Source: an uncultured Collinsella sp.
GTDB taxonomy: Bacteria > Actinomycetota > Coriobacteriia > Coriobacteriales > Coriobacteriaceae
Direction of reading: 5' to 3'
Assembly: GCA_937950325.1 (NCBI GenBank)
Contig: CALFDJ010000013.1
Location: forward strand, 1 to 14,205
Length of the DNA: 14,205 nucleotides
Within the stretch, counting starts at the first letter, position 1; every line of letters starts with the position of its first letter. The translations under genes and the position numbers were made by a program. Positions 1-5,970 of the stretch are shown here, in pieces. The notes beneath the pieces are model-generated. The model was not told where the DNA came from. It did no database searches and was given only the letters and a program-made list of their open reading frames with translations.

Positions 1-795
1 ACCGAGGCTGGCTACGTGGGCGAGGACGTGGAGAACATCCTGCTCAAGCTCATCACCGCCGCTGATAACGACATCGATCGAGCGCAGGTGGGTATCGTCT
101 ACATCGATGAGATCGACAAGATCGCCCGCAAAGCCGAAAACCTCTCCATCACGCGCGACGTGTCGGGCGAGGGCGTGCAGCAGGCGCTTCTCAAGATCAT
201 CGAAGGCACCGATGCCGCCGTTCCTCCCACGGGCGGGCGCAAACATCCGCAGCAGGAGCTCATCCACATCGACACCACTAATATCCTGTTTATCCTGGGC
301 GGAGCCTTCGTCGGCCTCGACAAGATCATCGGCGAGCGCATCGGCAAGCGCGGCGTGGGCTTCAATTCCGACGTCGGCAAGTCCCAGTCCGAGGAATCCG
401 CCGAGCTGCTCGAGCAGGTGCTTCCCGAAGACCTCAATCGTTTCGGGCTCATTCCCGAGTTCGTGGGCCGTATTCCCGTTATCTCCTCGGTGCGCGAGCT
501 TGACGAGGACGATCTCGTGCGCATCCTGACCGAGCCCAAGAACGCCGTGGTGCGCCAGTACCGCAAGATGTTCCAGCTCGAGGACGTCGACCTGGAGTTT
601 GAGGACGCCGCCCTGCACGAGATTGCCCGCATGGCGCTCGCCCGCAAGACCGGCGCCCGCGGCCTGCGTGCCATCTGCGAGGACGTGCTGCAGCAGACGA
701 TGTTCGACCTCCCCAGCGAGGAGGGCGTTGCCAAGGTCGTCGTAACCGAAGCCGCCGTCAAGGGCACCGAACAGCCCCAACGCATCTACGGGTAA
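1..795 (+). CDS. clpX: ClpX, ATP-dependent unfoldase subunit of the ClpXP protease (3' part, 264 residues visible)
   Basis: ClpX is a hexameric AAA+ ring that recognises tagged or native substrates, unfolds them with ATP and feeds them to ClpP in the cytoplasm. The visible part begins inside the AAA+ module. The GYVG pore-1 loop sits in the first line (TEAGYVGED). It is followed by Walker B (IVYIDEIDKI), the RKH pore loop (GGRKHPQQE), and the C-terminal small domain with the sensor-2 motif GARGLR. The ClpP-docking loop, usually IGF, reads VGF here (KRGVGFNSD), a conservative change. The N-terminal zinc-binding domain and Walker A lie before the window, so the true start is not visible. The gene ends with TAA and is followed at once by a strong terminator, so it is probably the last gene of its transcript (clpP often precedes clpX). 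Identification is very secure. Confidence 0.97.
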   Translation, partial: TEAGYVGEDVENILLKLITAADNDIDRAQVGIVYIDEIDKIARKAENLSITRDVSGEGVQQALLKIIEGTDAAVPPTGGRKHPQQELIHIDTTNILFILGGAFVGLDKIIGERIGKRGVGFNSDVGKSQSEESAELLEQVLPEDLNRFGLIPEFVGRIPVISSVRELDEDDLVRILTEPKNAVVRQYRKMFQLEDVDLEFEDAALHEIARMALARKTGARGLRAICEDVLQQTMFDLPSEEGVAKVVVTEAAVKGTEQPQRIYG

Positions 796-820
796 ACCGG
801 CCTAAAATGTGTTTGCAAAC

Positions 821-858
821 AGCCTCCGACCGCCCGCGGTCGGAGGCTATTTTATATA
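821..858 (+). terminator. Rho-independent terminator of clpX
   Basis: A 12-bp perfect GC-rich stem (821-832 with 837-848, 4-nt loop) is followed by an ATTTTATATATA tract. It begins 25 nt after the clpX stop. Immediately before it lies a 12-bp perfect palindrome, TGTTTGCAAACA (810-821). It shares one base with the stem and could be a small operator or chance. Confidence 0.9.
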
Positions 859-896
859 TACGCAATAAGCCCAACTACCTGTGTTATTCTGTGTGT

Positions 897-1006
897 TTGT
901 TTAAGCCTCAGCGAAGTCATATCAGACTGAAGTAATCGATACCTAAGGGGAGGAATGTAGACCCTGGCGGGCCTACATTCCTCCCCGGCGGGACAGGGAG
1001 AGATAT
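897..1006 (+). promoter_or_regulatory. valS leader: perfect 14-bp hairpin that could compete with sequestration of the Shine-Dalgarno
   Basis: GGGGAGGAATGTAG (947-960) pairs perfectly with 973-986 across a 12-nt loop. No T-run follows, so it is not a terminator. The 3' arm ends in CTCCC (981-985), which is also complementary to the valS Shine-Dalgarno GGGAG (996-1000). Two folds are therefore mutually exclusive: arm 1 with arm 2 (SD free) or arm 2 with the SD (SD masked). A weak promoter can be drawn at TTGTTT (897-902), 17 nt, TATCAG (920-925). The hairpin is seen directly; a regulatory role is inferred. Aminoacyl-tRNA synthetase genes are often leader-controlled, but no convincing T-box was found. 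Confidence 0.5.
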
Positions 1007-3703
1007 ATGGAAGAAATGCCCAAGAACTACGATCCGTCGACCAACGAGCCGGCGATCCTGCAGAAGTGGCTCGACGGCGGCTACTACAAGCGCCGTGAGG
1101 GCGTGGGCGACTGCACCGTCACCATTCCGCCTCCCAATGTGACCGGCAAGCTCCACATGGGTCACGCCACCGACGACTCCATTCAGGACGCCATCATCCG
1201 TATGGCTCGCATGCGCGGCAAGTCCACGCGCTGGGTGCTGGGCACCGACCACGCCGGTATCGCTACGCAGACCAAGGTCGACAAGAAGCTCAAGAGCGAG
1301 GGCATTAGCCGCCTGGAGATCGGTCGCGACAAGTTTGTCGACGCTTGCTGGGATTGGACCCACGAGTACGGCGGCATCATCGTCGAGCAGATCAAGCGCA
1401 TGGGCTGCTCCGTCGACTTCGATAACGAGCGCTTTACCATGGACGAGGACTACGCCCAGGCCGTGCGCAAGGTCTTCTGCGACTGGTACCACGACGGCCT
1501 GATCTATCGCGGCAAGCGCATCGTCAACTGGTGCCCCAACTGCACCACCGCTATCTCGGACGACGAGGCCGAGTACAAGGACGAGAAGGGCCACCTGTGG
1601 CACCTGCGCTACCCGCTGACCGAGCCAGTCAACGGCCAGGACTACATCGTCGTCGCCACCACGCGCCCCGAGACCATGCTCGGCGACACGGGCGTTGCAG
1701 TCTCTCCTAAGGATCCCGAGAAGGCCGCCTTCGTGGGCAAGACCGTCAAGCTCCCCATCGTCGACCGCGAGATTCCTATCTTTGAGGACTGGCATGTCGA
1801 CGCCAACTTTGGCTCCGGCTTCGTCAAGGTCACCCCTGCCCACGACCCCAACGACTACGCCATGGGCCAGGCCCACGACCTGCCGCAGATCAACATCTTC
1901 GACGAGCACGCGGTGGTTGTCGAGGGCTACGGCGAGTTCACCGGTATGACCCGCGAGGAGTGCCGCGAGGCCGTCATCAAGTGGTTTGAGGAGCACGACC
2001 TGCTCGACCACGTCGAGGAGCACGACCACTCCGTCATGCACTGCTACCGCTGCGACGCCGCCCTGGAGCCGTGGCTGTCCGAGCAGTGGTTCGTCGCCGT
2101 CGACAAGCTCAAGGGACCGGCGCTCGACGCCGTCAACTCCGGCAAGGTCACCTTCCACCCCGCGCGCTGGACGCAGACCTACACCACCTGGATGGAGAAC
2201 CTTAAGGACTGGTGCATCAGCCGTCAGCTGTGGTGGGGCCACCGTATCCCTGTGTTCTACTGCGAGGACTGCGGCTGGGAGGACGCCCTTACCGAGGACA
2301 CCGACGTGTGCCCCAAGTGCGGCGGCCATCACGTGCACCAGGACGAGAACGTGCTGGACACCTGGTTCAGCTCGCAGCTTTGGACCTTCGCCACGCAGGG
2401 CTGGCCGCAAAAGCCGGAGCTGCTCGAGGGCCATCACCCCACGACGGCGCTCGTCACCGCGCGCGACATCATCGCGCTGTGGGTCGCCCGTATGGTCATG
2501 AGCTCGCTGTATTTCTTGGACGAGGTGCCGTTTAAGGACGTCGTCATCTACCCGACGATCCTGGCCAAGGACGGCAGCCGCATGTCCAAGTCCAAGGGCA
2601 ATGGCGTTGACCCCATGGATCTTATTGGTATGTACGGCGCCGACGCCATGCGCTACAACCTGCTCACGCTGTGCACCAACAACCAGGACGTCAAGTTCGA
2701 CGCGAACATCGACAAGAAGACCAAGAAGCTTATCGACAGCCCGCGTACCGACCAGGCCAAGAGCTTTGTGACCAAGATCTGGAACGCCAGCCGCTTCCTG
2801 CTCATGAACATGGAGGGCTACACGCCCGGCGAGCCTGTCGTGGAGACGCCGGCCGACGCTTGGATGTTCAGCCGCCTGGCCAAGGCCGTGAAGATGGTCA
2901 CCGAGGGCATCGAGAACTACACCTTTGGCGACATGGCCCGCGGCGTGCAGCAGTTCTTCTGGAACGAGGTCTGCGACTGGTACGTCGAGGTCACCAAGGC
3001 CCGCCTGAAGGGCGAAGGCCGTCTGCAGGCGCAGCGCAACCTGATCTTTGTGCTCGACACCTCCATTCGCCTGATGCACCCGCTTATGCCGTTTGTCACC
3101 GAGGAGATCTGGGACAACATGCCGGCGAGCGTGCTCGACCTGGACGCCGAGGGCAACGTTGACCGCGCCGAGGCGCTCATGATCGCCAAGTGGCCCGAGC
3201 CCGCCGATTACGCCAAGTACGTCGACGAGCCCGCCGAGCGCGCGTTTGAGCTGTGCCGCACCGTCGTTTCCGCCGCCCGCGCCACGCGCTCGCGTTACCG
3301 CTTGAGCCCCAAGGCCGAGCTCGACGTGGTCGTGCGCGCTGGTGCCGAGGACATCGAGAAGCTCGAGAGCCTGCGCTCGACCATCGAGCCGCTGGCCAAC
3401 ACGTCTTCGCTGGTCATGGGTACTGACGTTGAGAAGCCGGCTGCGAGCATCGCCGTTGTTGATAGTGGCGTCGAGGTCTTTGTGGTGCTCGAGGGCAAGG
3501 TTGACCTTTCGGCCGAGAAGGCACGCCTGGAGAAGGAGATCGCCGCGGCCCAGAAGGAGCTCGCCGGCTGCGAGAAGACGCTCGCCAACGAGGGCTTTGT
3601 GGCTAAGGCCGCGCCCGCAGTGGTCCAGAAGAAGAGGGACCGTGCAGCTGAGCTCAAGGAGATCCTTGCGGCGCTGACGGCTCAGGTTGCTGACTTCTCG
3701 TAA
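1007..3703 (+). CDS. valS: Valyl-tRNA synthetase (ValRS), 898 aa, complete
   Basis: This class Ia aminoacyl-tRNA synthetase charges tRNA-Val in the cytoplasm and edits mischarged Thr. The HIGH signature is HMGH (residues 50-53, in PPNVTGKLHMGHA). The CP1 editing domain carries TTRPETMLGDT (218-228) and AHDPNDY. A four-cysteine knuckle lies at C419/C422 and C435/C438. KMSKS is RMSKS (525-529). The anticodon-binding domain follows, and the last ~65 residues form the Lys/Glu-rich coiled coil typical of ValRS (EKARLEKEI... KKRDRAAELKEIL). Length is normal for the family. ATG 1007 is chosen because AGGGAGAG lies just upstream; ATG 1016 (MPKNYDPS) is the alternative and removes three residues. Codon use is strongly biased to C/G third positions, as in a highly expressed gene, which also creates a 720-codon antisense shadow frame. 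A terminator follows only 226 nt later. Confidence 0.97.
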   Translation: MEEMPKNYDPSTNEPAILQKWLDGGYYKRREGVGDCTVTIPPPNVTGKLHMGHATDDSIQDAIIRMARMRGKSTRWVLGTDHAGIATQTKVDKKLKSEGISRLEIGRDKFVDACWDWTHEYGGIIVEQIKRMGCSVDFDNERFTMDEDYAQAVRKVFCDWYHDGLIYRGKRIVNWCPNCTTAISDDEAEYKDEKGHLWHLRYPLTEPVNGQDYIVVATTRPETMLGDTGVAVSPKDPEKAAFVGKTVKLPIVDREIPIFEDWHVDANFGSGFVKVTPAHDPNDYAMGQAHDLPQINIFDEHAVVVEGYGEFTGMTREECREAVIKWFEEHDLLDHVEEHDHSVMHCYRCDAALEPWLSEQWFVAVDKLKGPALDAVNSGKVTFHPARWTQTYTTWMENLKDWCISRQLWWGHRIPVFYCEDCGWEDALTEDTDVCPKCGGHHVHQDENVLDTWFSSQLWTFATQGWPQKPELLEGHHPTTALVTARDIIALWVARMVMSSLYFLDEVPFKDVVIYPTILAKDGSRMSKSKGNGVDPMDLIGMYGADAMRYNLLTLCTNNQDVKFDANIDKKTKKLIDSPRTDQAKSFVTKIWNASRFLLMNMEGYTPGEPVVETPADAWMFSRLAKAVKMVTEGIENYTFGDMARGVQQFFWNEVCDWYVEVTKARLKGEGRLQAQRNLIFVLDTSIRLMHPLMPFVTEEIWDNMPASVLDLDAEGNVDRAEALMIAKWPEPADYAKYVDEPAERAFELCRTVVSAARATRSRYRLSPKAELDVVVRAGAEDIEKLESLRSTIEPLANTSSLVMGTDVEKPAASIAVVDSGVEVFVVLEGKVDLSAEKARLEKEIAAAQKELAGCEKTLANEGFVAKAAPAVVQKKRDRAAELKEILAALTAQVADFS

Positions 3704-3708
3704 GCGTT

Positions 3709-3833
3709 ACTGGGGGACGCGGTTTGGGGCATTGCTCGCTACTGCGGACAGTCCTGCTCGCACGAAGGCCACATTAAGTGGCCTTCGGCTCGTGCGGAAC
3801 TTGTATCGAGCAAAGCCCCAAACCGCTCCCAGT
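3709..3833. repeat. Long imperfect inverted repeat (~125 bp) between valS and folC
   Basis: The outer arms match closely: ACTGGG(GGAC)GCGGTTTGGGGC from 3709 corresponds to the reverse complement of GCCCCAAACCGCTCCCAGT ending at 3833. Both flank a CGAGCA/TGCTCG pair and a perfect inner hairpin GAAGGCCAC (3764-3772), ATTAA, GTGGCCTTC (3778-3786). It folds into one long rod with internal loops. No T-tract follows, so it is not an ordinary terminator. It begins 5 nt after the valS stop and would form the valS mRNA 3' end. It is present once in this window. It could be a chromosomal repeat element, an mRNA-stabilising 3' structure or a structured RNA; the sequence does not decide. Confidence 0.75.
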
Positions 3834-3928
3834 TCGTTTACGTGGTCGTTTGCATCTGGCGTGTTAGGGCCACTTGGTTGTGGTCTTGATCTCGCTGCAA
3901 AGCGGTGTTTGGCTGATATTTTGAATGG

Positions 3929-3961
3929 AAGGGGCTCGTTGTTTGTTACGGGCCTCTTTTT
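3929..3961 (+). terminator. Intrinsic terminator (or attenuator) just before folC
   Basis: AAGGGGCTCG (3929-3938) pairs with CGGGCCTCTT (3949-3958) over a TTGTTTGTTA loop, with two G-U pairs, and the T-run spans 3957-3961. It lies 226 nt after the valS stop and ends only 22 nt before the folC ATG, leaving no room for a promoter in between. It therefore either ends valS mRNA with some read-through into folC, or acts as an attenuator in a folC leader. A possible extended -10 (TG-A-TATTTT, 3914-3922) lies immediately upstream but has no good -35. Confidence 0.7.
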
Positions 3962-3983
3962 CTGTTATGGGGGACTTTGGGTT

Positions 3984-5327
3984 ATGGCTAAGCGTTCTGG
4001 GTCGTATGTCGTTCCTTTTTCGTTTGATTTGCTTTCGTTTGATGAGGCTGTTGGGCTGGCTGCTGATACGGGGCGGATTTCTGGGGATGCTGGTCCTTTG
4101 CTCGAGACGGTTGTCGATATGCTTGATGAGCTGGGACGTCCGGATGAGTATTTCGATTGCATTCAGGTTGCCGGTACCAATGGCAAGACTTCGACCACGC
4201 GTTTTTCGGCTGCCATCCTTCGTGGCGAGGGGTTAAAGACCGCACTGTATACGTCGCCGCAGTTGGTGCGCTATCCCGAGCGCATGGAGGTCGATGGGCA
4301 CGTTGTGAGCGATGGGGCGTTTGCCCGTGGCGTTTCTGCCGCTGTTGAGGCGGGGCATCGCGTGAATGCTCGTCGTGTGGCGGCGGGGGAGCGCGCCTAT
4401 ACCATCACGCCGTTTGACCTGCTGACGGCTGCCGCACTGGTGGTGTTTGCCGAGGCCGCGGTGGATGTTGCCGTGCTTGAGGTTGGCATGGGCGGACGCT
4501 GGGATGCTACGAGTGCGACCGATCCCGTGGCCGTAGCCATTACGGGCATTGGGCTCGATCACACACGTATTTTGGGCGATACGCTCGAGGCCATTGCGGG
4601 GGAGAAGGCTGCGGTTATTAAGCCTGGGCGTTTGGTCGTTTTGGGCGAGGGCACTCACGAGGCGAGCGTTCAGCGCGTGATGGATGCCCGTTGTCGTGAG
4701 TGCGGTGTGGTGCCGCTCGTGGTGAGCCACTCCACGACCAAGGTGCCGGAGCACGTGGGCGATACGGTTGAGTTTAGCTGCACCACGCCGCGTGCGATTT
4801 ATACGTCGAGCATGGTCAAGCCGGCGTATCAGCCGCAGAATGCCGCGTGCGCGATTATGCTGTGCGAGGGGTATCTGGGTCGCGAGCTCGACCATGACAA
4901 GCTCGACGCTTCGCTTATGGGTTGCCCCACACCGGGACGTTTTGACGTGCTGGGGACCGATCCGCTCAAGCTGATTGACGCCTGCCATAATCCCCAGAGC
5001 TGCGAGAACTTTGTGAGCGCGCTGGACGAGATCGATCCGTGCGTAGAGAATCGCCCCACGCTGCTATGCGCCGCGCTGGCCGACAAGGATGTGGCGGGCA
5101 TCGTCGATGTGCTGATTCCGGCCTTCCCGCGCGTGGTCGTAACCCAGACCGATTCCGATCGCGCCCTGCCGGCAGAGGAACTCGCTGCCCTGGTGGACGC
5201 GGACAAGCTTGTGGGCGTGTACCCCAGCGTGTCCGAGGCCCTCGCCGCCTTCGATGCCGCGGGTGAACCTTTCGTGGCAGCCGGCACCATCACCCTAGCC
5301 GGCGAAGTAGCGGGGCTGCCCCGTTAA
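3984..5327 (+). CDS. folC: Folylpolyglutamate synthase / dihydrofolate synthase (Mur-ligase family), 447 aa
   Basis: FolC adds glutamate to folates (and in many bacteria to dihydropteroate) with ATP, which retains folate in the cell. The ATP-binding P-loop is GTNGKTSTT (residues 64-72). The folate loop follows as TSPQLVRYPER (90-100); most family members have SPHL, so the His is Gln here. The Mur-ligase middle motif EVGMGGRWDATSATD (166-180) and GLDHTRILGDTLEAIAGEKAA (190-210) supply the metal-binding His and the lysine that is usually carbamylated. DACHNP (332-337) starts the C-terminal ligase domain. Length is typical. The frame stays open back to 3687, but ATG 3984 is preferred: the protein aligns from there, GGGGGA (3969-3974) can serve as a Shine-Dalgarno, and upstream lie the inverted repeat and a terminator. 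The first part uses many T-ending codons, unlike valS, suggesting lower expression. A folC-only (FPGS) function cannot be separated from the bifunctional one by sequence alone. Confidence 0.93.
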   Translation: MAKRSGSYVVPFSFDLLSFDEAVGLAADTGRISGDAGPLLETVVDMLDELGRPDEYFDCIQVAGTNGKTSTTRFSAAILRGEGLKTALYTSPQLVRYPERMEVDGHVVSDGAFARGVSAAVEAGHRVNARRVAAGERAYTITPFDLLTAAALVVFAEAAVDVAVLEVGMGGRWDATSATDPVAVAITGIGLDHTRILGDTLEAIAGEKAAVIKPGRLVVLGEGTHEASVQRVMDARCRECGVVPLVVSHSTTKVPEHVGDTVEFSCTTPRAIYTSSMVKPAYQPQNAACAIMLCEGYLGRELDHDKLDASLMGCPTPGRFDVLGTDPLKLIDACHNPQSCENFVSALDEIDPCVENRPTLLCAALADKDVAGIVDVLIPAFPRVVVTQTDSDRALPAEELAALVDADKLVGVYPSVSEALAAFDAAGEPFVAAGTITLAGEVAGLPR

Positions 5328-5343
5328 CCCATCCCCCCTCATC

Positions 5344-5410
5344 AGTTGCGGTGAAATAGTTCCTGTTTTTGGGTTCTAGCAGCCCATCCAGGAACTATTC
5401 CACCGCAACT
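5344..5410. repeat. Palindromic intergenic repeat, family 1, copy 1
   Basis: AGTTGCGGTGAAATAGTTCC... (5344-5365) is the inverse of 5389-5410, a 22-bp stem with one A-C mismatch (GTGAAATAG against GTGGAATAG). The 23-nt loop contains TGGG...CCCA, which could pair further. No T-tract follows, so a terminator role for folC is unlikely. A second copy with different loop sequence but the same arms and the same mismatch lies at 12877-12943. Conserved arms and a variable loop suggest a mobile or selected REP/MITE-like element; no transposase is nearby. Confidence 0.85.
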
Positions 5411-5414
5411 CAAA

Positions 5415-5501
5415 AACAGTCAATGTGGGACGGGTTATTTTAGCTGCCTAGCCGTCAGACCGGCAAAATTAGTCAAAAAGCCCCGTTCCACATTGACTGT
5501 T
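5415..5501. repeat. Inverted pair of GGGACGGG repeats (family 2), upstream of the surface gene
   Basis: AACAGTCAATGTGGGACGGG (5415-5434) is mirrored by 5482-5501, differing by a single G-T wobble. The interior carries TTATTTTAGCTGCC on one side, AGTCAAAAAGCC on the other, and a small hairpin GCCG (5451-5454) with CGGC (5461-5464). The same motif recurs after the surface gene (12727-12758) and upstream of the peptidase gene (14104-14136 and 14161-14170). It lies only 4 nt after the family 1 palindrome. Confidence 0.8.
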
Positions 5502-5522
5502 ATGCTTGTAATGTACTTGTAA
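5493..5522 (+). promoter_or_regulatory. Possible promoter of the surface-protein gene, built on the repeat arm
   Basis: TTGACT (5493-5498) lies inside the right arm of the inverted repeat. It is followed after 18 nt by TTGTAA (5517-5522), a weak -10. The resulting leader would be about 130 nt. The -10 match is modest, and other starts in the AT-rich stretch 5500-5525 are possible. Confidence 0.35.
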
Positions 5523-5613
5523 AGTGTCCTCCCGCTTACGAAATCATTTAAGCCGCTTGACCTATCTCATATTGCGTTGCCACGCTGGGGAGGGGTACGT
5601 TCATCCTAACTTG

Positions 5614-5661
5614 CAATCCGGACCCATGCTGTTTGGTCCGTTGAGCCAGTCGGGAGGAACT
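5614..5661 (+). promoter_or_regulatory. Leader hairpin and ribosome binding site that set the surface-protein start
   Basis: CGGACC (5618-5623) pairs with GGTCCG (5635-5640); the stem extends with CAA/TTG across a 2-nt bulge. Eleven nt downstream of GGTCCG is the Shine-Dalgarno GGGAGGA (5652-5658), 3 nt before ATG 5662. This, and the signal peptide beginning exactly there, fixes the start at 5662 although the frame is open from 5524. Confidence 0.75.
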
Positions 5662-5970
5662 ATGAATAGAAGGCATGTCAACGCGGCGATTACCGCGGGC
5701 CTGGCCCTTACCATGACGGTTGGTTCGGTGCCGCCGCAGGCGTTCGCCGAGATGATGCAGGGCGATACCACCCAGGTCGTCGCCGAGCAAAGCGATGCGA
5801 CGGGAACTGCTGCCACATCCGCGGACACCGGCCAGGCAACCTCGGAAGATCAGGCGGTCGACAAGATCGTCTCGCTCGCAGAGCAAACCGAACTTCATGT
5901 TGCCGAAGGCTCCGACGCAACGCTACCTCAAACCGTGGCGGCGACCTACGAGAGTGGCACCGCTAAGTAG
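5662..5970 (+). CDS. Surface-protein fragment 1: signal peptide and first half of Ig unit 1 (102 aa)
   Basis: If translation stops at the first TAG, only a 102-residue secreted peptide is made. It has a 29-residue signal peptide ending VPPQAFA, then a low-complexity Thr/Ala/Gln/Asp stretch, then the first strands of an Ig unit (ELHVAEGSDATLPQTVAATYESGTAK). The unit is cut between the YESG turn and the next strand, ENVTW, which continues after the stop. Unit 23 reads YSDGTAKDLDITW at the same place, so the stop replaces a residue on the way into a core strand. The fragment would not fold as an Ig domain and has no wall anchor. RBS and signal peptide make this start secure. Confidence 0.7.
   Translation: MNRRHVNAAITAGLALTMTVGSVPPQAFAEMMQGDTTQVVAEQSDATGTAATSADTGQATSEDQAVDKIVSLAEQTELHVAEGSDATLPQTVAATYESGTAK

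Noticed and set aside
955..960. ATG-TAG minimal reading frame behind GGGGAGG in the valS leader
   Set aside because: The Shine-Dalgarno is only about one base from the ATG, too close for initiation, and the bases are fully used by the perfect hairpin.
897..1006. T-box riboswitch ahead of valS
   Set aside because: TGG occurs in the hairpin loop, but TGGC would not match the usual A discriminator of tRNA-Val, the conserved T-box surroundings are missing, and no Stem I with a Val specifier fits in the short leader.
917..3079. 720-codon open frame on the minus strand opposite valS
   Set aside because: It is a shadow of the strong G/C third-position bias of valS; its translation has the repetitive Val/Leu/Asp/Gly/His composition of an antisense frame and no recognisable domain.
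3687..3983. Longer folC starting inside the end of valS
   Set aside because: It would read through the inverted repeat and a terminator and has no homology to the family; ATG 3984 gives the normal length.
5344..5410. folC terminator
   Set aside because: The stem is long, but no T-tract follows on either strand and the same element occurs at another place as a repeat.
5524..5661. Upstream extension of the surface protein to 5524
   Set aside because: It adds 46 residues in front of a signal peptide and has no Shine-Dalgarno; ATG 5662 has GGGAGGA and begins the signal peptide.
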